Below are positions 23,962 through 35,400 of a stretch of DNA of 64,000 nt, in pieces. The DNA is from a virus. The translations under genes were made by a program, and so were the position numbers. The DNA lies in the IMG/VR virus record IMGVR_UViG_3300017991_005548, positions 232,328 through 296,327 of that record. One strand, 5' to 3'. Positions within the stretch are counted from its first letter, which is position 1, and each line of letters begins with the position of its first letter. Below the pieces are notes generated by a model. That model did no database searches and was not told where the DNA came from. It worked only from the letters and a program-made list of their open reading frames with translations.

Positions 23962-26267
23962 TACAATTTACCTCCATGAGTCCATTTTACTCCACTTAAT
24001 CCGAGTTCAACCACTCCTATTTGTGAAGAAGACGTTCCTAAATCATCTAACTCAAATCTAATAAAAACCATGTCTCCAGGATAATACCCAGATATATAAA
24101 ATGGGCCAAATTCAACAAACTGAATTTTAGTTGTGTCAACATCGTCAACTTTTACAGAATCTGACTGAGCGGCAGTTGCCGTTTTTGATTCTGTATTGAC
24201 TAAAGTCCTTGCAACAGGAGTTATCCCTCCAGATGGATCTGCTTCCAAGACACCTTGCACTTCAACAACTTTAAAGCCAATAGTCATATCTATATCTAAG
24301 CCAGATCCTGTATTAACAGTATCTAGGAAAGTTAAATCAACAAAAATAGGTAAGCTTGTGTCCATCCCCTTAGGTATGCTGAATTGATAGTATATTGCAT
24401 CCCCCGCGTCATTTAACAATGAGTTTGGACATTGATGTGTCCATCCGTCAGGCTCAGTTCCCAAGCCAATTGCAGTCGTCCAAGCCGCAACCCCACCAGA
24501 TTCTCCAAAAACATTCCCAGCGGCGTTTAGAGATACCCTGAATCTAGATCTTCCATGATAAGTGTTCGTTCCATCTGGATTAGCTTCAAATCTATTGCAA
24601 CTTAATTTAAATTGTTCGAAAACTGGAGCAGTTGTAACAGCAGTATCAATTCTAATTCTTGTCCAATATAGATTTTTACTATCAATTGTTTTCTTTGTCC
24701 AGTCAGTACCAGTAACATCTTCAGTTAGTCCAAATCTAATATGTTCACTTGAGTTTGCTCTGATAAATACTTCGTCAGCATAATTGTAAAATTCAGATGA
24801 TTCTGTTGACTGAACTGCGAACTCTGTCCAGGCACTGCCATTCCAATACTCAAAAACAAAACTTTTAGGAGTTACTTCAACAGCGGCTGTGGTTTGTTTG
24901 ACTTTTATTCCCCAATGTTTAACCAAATCTGTTGCAGTTTGTCTTTGTGAACCAATTAAAATTGTATGATTCGCCGCAGTACCTTGGAATGAAAAAGTAC
25001 TGCCTGATGAAGAAGACGCATCCTCTGATTCATCTACGAAATTACCACCATCAGTAGTTGATGACGCTGTGCTGTCTGTAGTTAAAACAACCATTCCTGA
25101 GGTATAAGAGTCACCTTCTCCAGCAATAAGTTCAGATCCACGATCTGGTCGTCCAACTGCGAGTTCTCCAGAGAATTTAAAGCCTTCATCACCTTCAAAA
25201 TCATCTTGAATAAATACAATTTCATTAGCATATCCTGCTGGAAATTGAGCTAACCCAAAATTAGCGTCCAAACCAATAATGTGAATCTCCACATCAAGAC
25301 TTTCTACCAAAAAATCAAGACTTGACGATGTACGGAATTCACACGACGAAATAGTAATCTTACCTGTCCCATCGGCTCTCATCGCGTTGGTGCAATTTCT
25401 TATCGTCATGGAAGATATTATTAACGATGAATCTGTTCCTAAGATATAAACCCCATCAGTTGCTCCATCAATTTCACCAGCACGAACGGTAAGAGTTGCT
25501 CCATCATCACACTTTATCCCTGTAGTAACATTAGTTGACACACACTCAAAAGTTACAAAATCAATTTTTGATGTAGAACCATTTGCGTGAAAAACATTTG
25601 TTATGCTACAAGCAACTGGCACAACAAGGCCAGTACCTCTTATTGTTCCACTATTCGCATAAATAAGGTTGGTTACTGAACCAACTGGCGCTGTAGTTAA
25701 GTTAATAACAACAACGCTTGAACTCGAAGTACATTCAATACCATTCGCACAATTATAAATAACACAGTCTTTAACTATAGATGACGGAACACCTGGAGTT
25801 GCCATTAAGAATGCTGTTCCTGAAGTTGCTCCAGTCAAAGAAAATCCTGCCAAAGTGTTATATCCAGTAGATGTTACTATTGTATCACTTGCGCTTGATG
25901 CTGAAATAGTAGTTGTAAATGGACCAGCTATGGCTCGTATATCAACATAGTTCTTCATTGCTATGGGAGTTTCTGTGTAAATTCCAGGTGCAACTGCAAT
26001 TGTATAGCTATTGGTTGGACCATTGTCTGTAATGTTTGATAAGGCCCCATTTATAGTTAAATATGGGCTATGTGCATCACCGTCACCTTCTGTATCGCTA
26101 CCCGTTTTGGATACATATAAAACGTTTGAAAGTGGAACAAGAAGATTTTCTCTTTTGATATATTGTGATTCATAACTTCCACCACCAAGGTTTTTTGAAA
26201 CAGCGACTAAGTCATCTGCTTCTAAAGTGGTCATTTCTGAAAGTTGTGATAATGATTTGTCAGCCAT
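23961..26267 (-). CDS. Beta-helix tail fibre/tailspike protein
   Basis: The 768-residue protein starts with a short unit found at the base of phage fibres (LSQLSEMTTLEADDLVAVSKN...). From about residue 50 to 350 it reads as a right-handed parallel beta-helix of the pectate-lyase type: VLYVSKTGSDTEGDG opener, IAVAPGIYTET, then repeating rungs with Asn/Thr/Ser stacks (VKDCVIYNCANGIEC; ISSMTIRNCTNAM). Such helices in tailspikes bind or cut host polysaccharide. The C-terminal 400 residues contain separate beta domains, one with YWNGSAWTEFAVQ. No catalytic residues can be assigned. GAGG precedes the ATG; the stop overlaps the next gene by one base. Confidence 0.82.
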   Translation of the reverse strand: MADKSLSQLSEMTTLEADDLVAVSKNLGGGSYESQYIKRENLLVPLSNVLYVSKTGSDTEGDGDAHSPYLTINGALSNITDNGPTNSYTIAVAPGIYTETPIAMKNYVDIRAIAGPFTTTISASSASDTIVTSTGYNTLAGFSLTGATSGTAFLMATPGVPSSIVKDCVIYNCANGIECTSSSSVVVINLTTAPVGSVTNLIYANSGTIRGTGLVVPVACSITNVFHANGSTSKIDFVTFECVSTNVTTGIKCDDGATLTVRAGEIDGATDGVYILGTDSSLIISSMTIRNCTNAMRADGTGKITISSCEFRTSSSLDFLVESLDVEIHIIGLDANFGLAQFPAGYANEIVFIQDDFEGDEGFKFSGELAVGRPDRGSELIAGEGDSYTSGMVVLTTDSTASSTTDGGNFVDESEDASSSSGSTFSFQGTAANHTILIGSQRQTATDLVKHWGIKVKQTTAAVEVTPKSFVFEYWNGSAWTEFAVQSTESSEFYNYADEVFIRANSSEHIRFGLTEDVTGTDWTKKTIDSKNLYWTRIRIDTAVTTAPVFEQFKLSCNRFEANPDGTNTYHGRSRFRVSLNAAGNVFGESGGVAAWTTAIGLGTEPDGWTHQCPNSLLNDAGDAIYYQFSIPKGMDTSLPIFVDLTFLDTVNTGSGLDIDMTIGFKVVEVQGVLEADPSGGITPVARTLVNTESKTATAAQSDSVKVDDVDTTKIQFVEFGPFYISGYYPGDMVFIRFELDDLGTSSSQIGVVELGLSGVKWTHGGKL

Positions 26268-26320
26268 AATTTTTCCTCGGCATTAATTATTTTCTATTTC
26301 TATATTTATGTTAAATAATC

Positions 26321-29300
26321 CTATTGGCTTTCGCTAGAACTTTCGCTAAACATTTCAGATGAAGAGGAAGATGACTCACCTTGAGATGATGTTGATGAGC
26401 TTTCGGAGTATAACTCACTAGAGGTACTTGAGCTTTCGGAGTATAACTCACTAGAGGTACTTGAACTTTCAGAGAATCCTTCAGATGATGTACTTGAACT
26501 ATCGGTACTTTGTGAGTATTGTTCACTAGATGTACTTGAACTATCAGTACTCTCTGTTAATCTACGGAAAGTTCCATCCTCCCAAATTGCGTTTCCTAAA
26601 TCACCATCCCAGACAAAGTTATCTCCATTCTCTAGTATCCATTGTTCGTCATTAATGGATGAAGATGAACTTTCTGAACCAGAGCTTGTGGAGAATGGAC
26701 AACTTTCTTCAACAAATCCAGGGTCGCCAAATCCCCTGCCTTTTGTCCAGACATTACCTTGATTAATTGGATAAATTTGGTTTGGGTCACTATAGAACAT
26801 CCAAAGATTTATGTCATTAGTAACTGTATCGTTAACGGCCCAATAAAAATTACCACCTGATTCTCCATAAAATAGATATAAGTCATTTGTATAACGTTTA
26901 TATATTGGATACCCATTAAATGTTTGTATAGTTTTGTAATACGGCCCATTAACATCTTGAGCAGGGACAGAGCTTGAACTTGATTCTGAAGAAAATTGTT
27001 CACTTGATGTTGAGGAACTCTGAGAAATACTGCTAGATGATTCAGATTTTGATGAATCGCTTACTGAACTTTCAGAAAGTGAGCTTGAACTTTCAGATTG
27101 AGAGCTAGAAGACTCACTAGTAAATCCTCCAGAACTTGTACTACTAGAGTCTTTAGAACTTGAACTACTTTCTCCAACTCCATCAGCAAGGGTTGAAAGT
27201 CTAATGGCAGATAAACCAATTTGGCTTGCTACCGTTAAATCTGTTCCACCTGCCTGACCTTGGAGAGATGTCCTTAACTCAACTTCCTCCCCCGCTGTCA
27301 ATTCAAGGACAGTGTGGGCGTTAAAACCACCATTCCAAGTGTCTGCTCCCCCCTGAGAACCACGTTTGTAATTACCATGACCCCCAATATTACTTTCGAC
27401 ATCATCAACAAACCAATCCGCGCCAAATGTAAGTCTTGTCCCACTAGTTGAAACTGTATCATCTGACAATCCATTCCCCATAAACAAATAATCATCAGTA
27501 ATATTAACTTGAACTTCAGCATTAGAGTTTTGAGTATAGGAGTTTGTGTCAATTTGATCAACATCTCTAGCAATATTAAGAATGGTACTTGCTCCCACAT
27601 CCTGTCCACCAGTACTATCATGAGTAATAATGGTTTCTGTATGCCATGGTACTTCCATAATTTCCAGACTAGATGAGTTAACAACTCTGGCCATACCTGT
27701 TCCATCAATGTCTGCGTTACCTCTTTGGATTTGCAAGATAAGATCTTGATTTGCAGTTGTATTATCGACTAGAAAAAGCGCATGAGCCACACCTGGACCT
27801 GAACTATTACCTCTTTCATAGACATATGAATAACTACCCTCAATTGCTGTACCACCCAAAGTTGTCCTTAATATTCTTTGTGTTCTACTAGATCCAGGTC
27901 CAAACTTGAAAGAATATTTGACAAGATATTTTGCGACCTTTTTAAGTCGAACGGTTGTTGCATTTTGTTGTTCGATAACATCTGTGTCAGTTTCGTCTTT
28001 AGTATTAAATGTAATGTCCTGCCATACTGTTCCAACGTAAGCTGTAGTATCTATATCGTCAAAGTATTGTCCATATGCGACTTTGTCTTCACTTGGCAAT
28101 TTTACCAACATTAATGAAGTTTTAGAGTTCGATAACACATCAGATGCACTTATAAGTACGGGTTGCCATTCAACTCGGACATCTTGTCCTCTAACTACAT
28201 CTATAAAAACCGCTCCAGATGTAAAGCCTTCATCATTCTCATTATTTCTGGCATAGCCATATCCATAACCACCATCTTGAACTACACCATTAACCAAAAC
28301 TCTTGATTGAATTGAATGTCTGCCATCAGATGTTGATGTTGATCTAATCTCATACATGAGTAGGTATTTACCATTGCTATCTATAGTGATGTCTGTATTG
28401 TTTACGTTTTTGTTATAAATGCTGTCTTCTCTAACAGTGTTATTAAATTGAACTCCTTCCCATACCCCAATGTTTCCTATTGTTTGGGTATTATTTGTGT
28501 CTTGGTAAATTGCAATAAGTCCAGTATTTTCTACATCAGACTCACTACTGGAACTTGTGATTCCCTCACTACTGGAACTATTGGAACTGTCAGAACTAAA
28601 TTCATCGTTAAGCCATTTATCAGCGAGATATGCTTCTACTTCATATCTCTCTGATGTAGACAGAACCCTATCATAGAGAAGTATTTCAGCGACTAAACCT
28701 TCAGTATATGAATCATTATTTCTGTTTCTTCCAACAGCATAAAAATCAAACAACGGATTGAAAACGGAACCAAGAGTTTGATCTAAGGTTTTCAATCCAT
28801 TTATATAACCTTTTAAACTATTGGCACCATCAGCAGTAATTGATAAAACGGTTGGCAATCTATTCCCAGAAGATTGCTCAATGGAATATTCTGTAGCTCC
28901 TACTCTAATTCCTAAAGTATCTGATGCATTATAATTGACTTGAAAGGAAGTGTCTGGAGTTTCTGAAGAATCATTACAAAACCAACTATCAAATTCAGAT
29001 TGAGTTTCTGTTGATTTATAAACCAAGAAAAAAGTCATTGGGCCTTGCCAATTAACGATATCTCTGTCTAAATAATCGTTATCACCATCAAACTCAACAG
29101 TGTTCCTTCCATTCATTGAGTTCAAGTTGTAAACTGGTTGATTTGCAGGGGTTGTCTGCTCCACATTAAGTATATTACCAGATTTGTCAGCCCAAGCAGA
29201 TACATTACTTCCGTTCAAGGTAATAGTGGATGCATCATCTGCATCTAGCCATAACCTCAATCCATTGGACGGGAGTCCTTCTGATGATGTTGAGCTACTA

Positions 29301-29404
29301 TCTCTGCTTGAACTGGAGCTACTATCTCTACTGGAAGAGCTAGAACTACTGTCTCTGCTTGAGCTTGAGCTACTATCAAAACTACTTGAACTACTTGAAG
29401 CCAT
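26321..29404 (-). CDS. Multidomain Ser-rich fibre protein with LamG and jelly-roll-like domains
   Basis: Order in the 1027 residues: poly-Ser head (1-44) with SSRDSS repeats; a LamG/concanavalin-like domain (about 45-268: LRLWLDADDAST, SAWADKSGN, FDGDNDYLD, LLYDRVLSTSER); a Ser linker; three beta domains of about 145 residues (288-438, 438-588, 588-740) resembling C1q/TNF-type jelly rolls (GKYLLMYEIRSTS; VAKYLVKYSFKFG; DDYLFMGNGL); a Ser linker; a domain with Y-x-G-type aromatic strands (816-901) related to two in the giant neighbour; a small WxxDxGxxW unit; and a Ser tail with 11-residue repeats. LamG and jelly-roll domains often bind glycans, so a receptor-binding fibre is likely. Confidence 0.8.
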   Translation of the reverse strand: MASSSSSSFDSSSSSSRDSSSSSSSRDSSSSSSRDSSSTSSEGLPSNGLRLWLDADDASTITLNGSNVSAWADKSGNILNVEQTTPANQPVYNLNSMNGRNTVEFDGDNDYLDRDIVNWQGPMTFFLVYKSTETQSEFDSWFCNDSSETPDTSFQVNYNASDTLGIRVGATEYSIEQSSGNRLPTVLSITADGANSLKGYINGLKTLDQTLGSVFNPLFDFYAVGRNRNNDSYTEGLVAEILLYDRVLSTSERYEVEAYLADKWLNDEFSSDSSNSSSSEGITSSSSESDVENTGLIAIYQDTNNTQTIGNIGVWEGVQFNNTVREDSIYNKNVNNTDITIDSNGKYLLMYEIRSTSTSDGRHSIQSRVLVNGVVQDGGYGYGYARNNENDEGFTSGAVFIDVVRGQDVRVEWQPVLISASDVLSNSKTSLMLVKLPSEDKVAYGQYFDDIDTTAYVGTVWQDITFNTKDETDTDVIEQQNATTVRLKKVAKYLVKYSFKFGPGSSRTQRILRTTLGGTAIEGSYSYVYERGNSSGPGVAHALFLVDNTTANQDLILQIQRGNADIDGTGMARVVNSSSLEIMEVPWHTETIITHDSTGGQDVGASTILNIARDVDQIDTNSYTQNSNAEVQVNITDDYLFMGNGLSDDTVSTSGTRLTFGADWFVDDVESNIGGHGNYKRGSQGGADTWNGGFNAHTVLELTAGEEVELRTSLQGQAGGTDLTVASQIGLSAIRLSTLADGVGESSSSSKDSSSTSSGGFTSESSSSQSESSSSLSESSVSDSSKSESSSSISQSSSTSSEQFSSESSSSSVPAQDVNGPYYKTIQTFNGYPIYKRYTNDLYLFYGESGGNFYWAVNDTVTNDINLWMFYSDPNQIYPINQGNVWTKGRGFGDPGFVEESCPFSTSSGSESSSSSINDEQWILENGDNFVWDGDLGNAIWEDGTFRRLTESTDSSSTSSEQYSQSTDSSSTSSEGFSESSSTSSELYSESSSTSSELYSESSSTSSQGESSSSSSEMFSESSSESQ

Positions 29405-29463
29405 TAAATGTTTCCATTACTATTTTTCGTATTCTATATTATAAATTTTTTTCTATTAATCCC

Positions 29464-32400
29464 TTATCCAAAACCAAATAAACAGTATTGATCTGGGAAT
29501 GCCTCTGATGAACTTGAACTTTCGGAGAATCCTTCGCTTGAACTTGAACTTGAACTTTCGGAGAATCCTTCGCTTGAACTTGAACTTTCTGAAGAAGAGC
29601 TTTCTGAAGAAGAGCTTTCAGAGAAACCCTCTGATGAACTGCTACTTGAATCTTTAGAACTACTTGATGACGAAATATCAGCTTCAAAACAAGTTGCCAT
29701 TGCTGACAAACTGATATTAGTACCAGTAACAGTAGTTCCTGTTTCAGTGTACCACCTACCTTTAATGGTATAGGTTCCTGCTGGTAATTTATTTTCTGTT
29801 CTTACAAAAATTGAGCAACTTCCATCTTCATTAGCTGTTCCATGACTTCTTCTAATCTCACCATAATCAGTTCCATCAATGTTGATCGTGAAAAGAACAT
29901 CTCTATTTGCAACATCTGCTGATGTCTGTAATGTCATGCATGCAAAAATGTGGCCCTCTTGATTTAACTGTAGGGTTATGGAAGATCCATCTATATCCTC
30001 TATGGAAGTTGCAGTTGTTGTATCAGAATTAACTATTGTCTGGGATGATGGAAGAAACTCTTCTTGATTTGTTTCGCATCCGAAGGCCGTAAGCATAAAT
30101 GGAGCACCAGTGGCAGTAACTGGAGATTCAACACTCCACCTTCCTTTAACTGTTATGTCTCCAGGACCAAAGTTACTTCCAGTTCTTGAAGCTATACATA
30201 TAGAAGATCTGTCTCCTGCACTTGAATGGAACCTGGTAATAGGCAACTCTTGACCACCAATGTTCAGGGCGCAAGTAATGTCTTTGGCGGCTCCACCAGA
30301 AATGTATGTGGTTGCAGATAGGAAACCAAAAATTGGATGGTTCGTCTGCATGGTCAAGTCTTGAGTTAAGCCATCAATATCCTCTAGTGTTGCAGATGTT
30401 GTTGTGTCATTTGCAACTGTATCATATATTGATGGGATTTCATTTCCATAACAACTCTGCATAGGAATGGCGATAACAGTGATGCTAGTTGCAGATAGAG
30501 TTCCTCCTTCAGTATACCATCTACCTTTAACTGTGTATGTCCCTGCTGGAAGAGTGCTTGGAGTTCTATAAACAACACCAACACTACCATAATCATTTGA
30601 ACTTGACTGGTATCTAGTAATCACAGGAGAATCTGTTCCATTGATGCTAATGGCGAAATAACCTTCTTGGTTATTAGTTGTATTGTTGCTTGATAACGAC
30701 ATGAATCCCATTATGTGGGCATCGTCAACCAATATAACGTCAACGCTTGCTCCATCGATATCCTCAAGAGCGGTTGTATTGGTTGTGGAGTCAGATGCAA
30801 CAACTGCTCTTTCAACAAACATGCAATTAAGACATTCCAAGCTTGAAGAGCTACTTGATGAACTGCTAAATCCTTCACTACTTGAGCTTGAAGGAGAAGA
30901 TTCAGAAATACTTGACGATGACTCAGACAGAGATGAAGACGATTCGGACTGAGAACTCTCTGAGAAAGAACTCTCAGATTGACTACTGCTGGATTCTGAT
31001 GTACTACTTGAGCTAGATGATTCTGAGCTTATACTTTCAGTAAACTCATCGCAGTGTCTGTACCTAAAATGAACGTTCTCTGTAGAACTACTTGATGAGT
31101 TACTACTTGATGATTCACTCTGCGAACTTGAACTTTCTGAGAATCCTTCGGATGAACTGCTTGAAGGAGAGGATTCCGACTGACTAGATGATGATTCTGA
31201 TTGAGAACTACTAGACTCACTTTGTGATGACGAACTCTCTGACTGAGAAGATTCACTTTGAGAACTAGAACTCTCTGACTGCGAAGAACTGGATTCAGAT
31301 TGAGATGAATCGGACTGACTACTTGAGCTTTCAGACTGACTACTTGAGCTTTCAGATTGAGATGAATCGGACTGACTAGATGAACTTTCAGATTGACTAC
31401 TTTCACTTTGTGAACTGCTTGACTCTGATTGACTACTTTCAGACTGAGATGATTCACTTTGAGATGATTCCGATTGACTACTTATACTTTCGGTAAATAA
31501 ATCGCATAACAAATATTTGTAATGAACGTTTTCTGTTGAACTACTTGATGATTCACTACTTGAGCTTTCACTTTGAGAACTTGAGCTTTCAGAGAACCCT
31601 TCAGATGAACTACTTGAGCTTTCAGAGAACCCTTCAGATGAGCTACTTGAGCTTTCAGAGAACCCTTCAGATGAGCTACTTGACTCAGATTGTGACGACT
31701 CTGATTGCGAAGAAGAACTTTCAGACTGGGAGCTACTAGACTCAGATTTACTACTTTCACTTTGACTGCTACTGGACTCTGACTGACTGCTACTGGACTC
31801 ACTTTGTGACGACTCTGATTGCGAAGAAGAACTTTCAGACTGGGAGCTACTGGACTCACTCTGAGATGATTCACTTTGAGAACTACTCGATTCCGATTTA
31901 GAACTACTGGACACAGACGATTCACTCTGACTGCTACTACTTTCTGACTGAGAACTTGAGCTTTCAGATTTTGAACTACTGGATTCTGATTGTGAACTAC
32001 TGGATTCACTTTGAGATGATTCACTCTTAGAACTGCTGGACTCTGATACAGAACTTTCGGAAATCGAACTACTAGATTCAGACTGAGAGCTTTCACTCTG
32101 AGATGATGAACTTTCACTTTCTGATGAGGAGCTTTCTGATTGAGAGCTACTGGACTCAGATTGCGAACTTTCTGATTGAGAGCTACTGGACTCACTTTGA
32201 GATGACTCACTTTTACTACTGCTTGATTCGGATTGAGAAGATTCACTCTTTGAGCTACTGGATTCTGACACAGAACTTTCAGAAATCGAACTGCTAGATT
32301 CTGACTGAGAACTCTCACTCTGCGATGAAGAACTTTCTGACTGACTACTTGAACTCTCACTCTGCGATGAAGACGATTCAGATTGAGAACTCTCACTTTG

Positions 32401-35400
32401 AGATGATGAAGATTCACTTTGAGATGAGGATGATTCAGATTTAGAACTGCTGGACTCAGACTGAGAAGATTCACTTTTACTGCTACTAGATTCAGATTGT
32501 GAACTTTCGCTCTGAGATGATGAACTTTCACTTTCTGAGGAAGAACTCTCTGATTGAGAACTACTAGATACAGAGGATTCACTCTGACTACTTGAACTTT
32601 CTGATTGAGATGATTCTGATTGAGAACTACTGGACTCACTTTGAGATGACGAACTCTCACTTTGACTACTGCTGGATTCAGATTGAGAACTTTCAGATTG
32701 AGAGGAAGATGATTCGCTCTTTGAAGATGAACTCTCGGACTCAGAAGAACTTGATTCACTTTGTGATGATTCAGATTCTGAACTACTCGATTCAGATTGA
32801 GAACTCTCAGACTGAGATGATGAAGATTCACTTTGTGATGAAGATGATTCAGACTGAGAACTACTGGATTCAGATTGTGAAGAGCTGGATTCAGACTGAG
32901 AGCTACTGGATTCAGATTGTGAGCTTTCACTCTGACTAGATGAACTTTCTGATTTAGATGAACTACTTTCTGACTGAGATGATTCAGATTGACTGCTTGA
33001 ACTTTCACTTTCTGACGAAGAACTTTCAGATCTTGAACTGCTGGACTCACTTTGAGATGACTCACTTTGAGATGAACTCGACTCACTTTGAGATGATGAG
33101 CTTTCACTCTGACTGCTACTTGATTCAGATTGAGATGAACTTGATTCAGATTGAGAACTTTCACTCTGAGATGAACTACTTTCGGACTGACTACTGCTGG
33201 ATTCAGACACAGAACTTTCTGACTGAGATGATTCAGATTGACTACTGGAGCTTTCACTCTCTGACGATGAACTCTCAGACTGTGAACTGCTGGACTCTGA
33301 TTTTGAACTGCTGGACTCTGATTGCGAGCTTTCGCTCTGGGAGCTAGAGCTTTCGCTTTGACTACTGCTGGACTCAGATTTTGACGATGAGCTTTCAGAT
33401 TGAGATGATTCAGATTGTGATGAACTTGACTCTGATTCTGAACTACTTGATTCACTTTGAGATGATTCACTCTTACTACTACTGGATTCAGATTGAGAGC
33501 TACTGGACTCACTTTGAGATGATTCAGATTGAGAGCTACTGGACTCAGACTGAGAAGATGAACTTTCGGATTGACTGCTTTCACTTTGTGAACTGCTTGA
33601 CTCTGATTGACTACTTGAACTCTCAGACTGTGAACTACTCGACTCTGATTCAGATGAACTAGACTCACTTTGAGAACTAGATGATTCGGATTTAGAGCTA
33701 GAGCTTTCAGACTGAGAACTTTCGCTCTGACTACTACTTGATTCACTTTGAGATGACTCTGACTGACTACTGCTGGATTCACTTTCTGATGAAGAACTTT
33801 CGCTCTGACTACTACTAGATTCAGACTGAGATGACTCACTTTGAGAGGAAGAACTCTCTGACTGAGACGATTCAGATTGAGAACTTGAGCTTTCAGATTG
33901 AGATGAATCACTCTGACTAGATGATGATTCAGACTGTGAAGAACTGGACTCAGATTGACTGCTACTGGACTCACTTTCAGACGAAGAACTTTCAGATTGG
34001 GATGAACTGGATTCTGATTGAGAGCTTTCACTTTGACTACTGCTGGATTCAGACACAGAACTTTCTGACTGCGAAGATTCGGACTGACTGCTGGAACTTT
34101 CACTTTCTGAAGATGAACTCTTAGATTGTGAACTACTTGATTCAGATTGAGATGAACTTGACTCTGATTCTGAACTACTTGATTCAGATTGTGAACTACT
34201 TGATTCAGATTGTGAACTACTTGATTCAGATTGAGAACTACTGGACTCAGATTGTGAACTACTTGATTCAGACTGTGAACTGCTTGACTCAGATTGACTA
34301 CTACTGGACTCTGACTGAGAACTACTCGATTCAGATTGACTACTGCTTGATTCGGATTGAGAGCTTTCAGATTGAGAAGAGCTAGACTCAGATATAGACG
34401 ATTCACTTTGCGAACTGCTGGACTCTGACTGAGATGAACTAGATTCAGAAACAGAAGATTCAGACTGACTACTTGAACTCTCTGATTGAGATGAAGAGCT
34501 TTCAGAAACAGAAGATTCGCTCTGTGACGAGGATGATTCTGATTCAGATTGTGATGATTCTGATTGAGAACTACTAGACTCACTTTGTGATGACGAACTC
34601 TCTGACTGAGAAGATTCACTTTGAGAACTAGAACTCTCTGACTGCGAAGAACTACTCTCAGATACAGATGACTCAGATTGAGAACTGCTGGACTCTGACT
34701 GTGATGAACTTGATTCGCTCTCTGAGCTTGAGCTTTCACTCTGACTGCTACTAGATTCAGATTTGGAAGAAGAGGATTCACTCTGACTGCTACTAGATTC
34801 AGATTGGGAGCTTGAAGACTCAGACTCACTACTTGAAGATTCACTTTGAGACGATTCTGATTGAGAAGAGCTAGACTCAGATTGACTGCTACTCGATTCA
34901 GACTCAGATGAAGATGATTCTGATTGACTACTCTCTGATTTACTACTACTGGATTCACTTTCGGATTGCGAACTCTCACTTTGACTACTGCTGGATTCAG
35001 ACTGAGAACTTTCAGATACAGAAGACTCACTTTGTGATGAACTAGATTCACTTTGACTACTGCTGGATTCACTTTCTGATGAAGAACTTTCAGACTGAGA
35101 AGAGCTACTTTCAGATTGAGACGAAGAACTCTCTGATTGACTACTACTAGATTCAGACTTAGAACTTGAACTTTCACTAAATAATCCAGAAGATGAACTA
35201 GAGGAACTAACTGGACACTCTCCATTCTGAACATTAGGAGCGGGAGATGTTCCAGACCCAACAAACCAGGTTTCTGTTGATGGAGAAACCCATGGCTCTG
35301 TTATACCAGTGTTATATGCGGAAACGCCCTCTAATGTAGTTGATAAGGTCCATCTACTGATATTAGAGAAGAAAAGAAATCTTGATCCATCACTGTAATA

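Noticed and set aside
31482-35264. Open frame of 1260 codons on the minus strand in another register, and similar 780- and 487-codon frames at 36039-38381 and 38724-40187
   Set aside because: They are shifted readings of the serine repeat DNA, which lacks stops in this register; products are Leu/Val/Asn/Gln repeats with no domain, and the in-frame giant gene explains the DNA.
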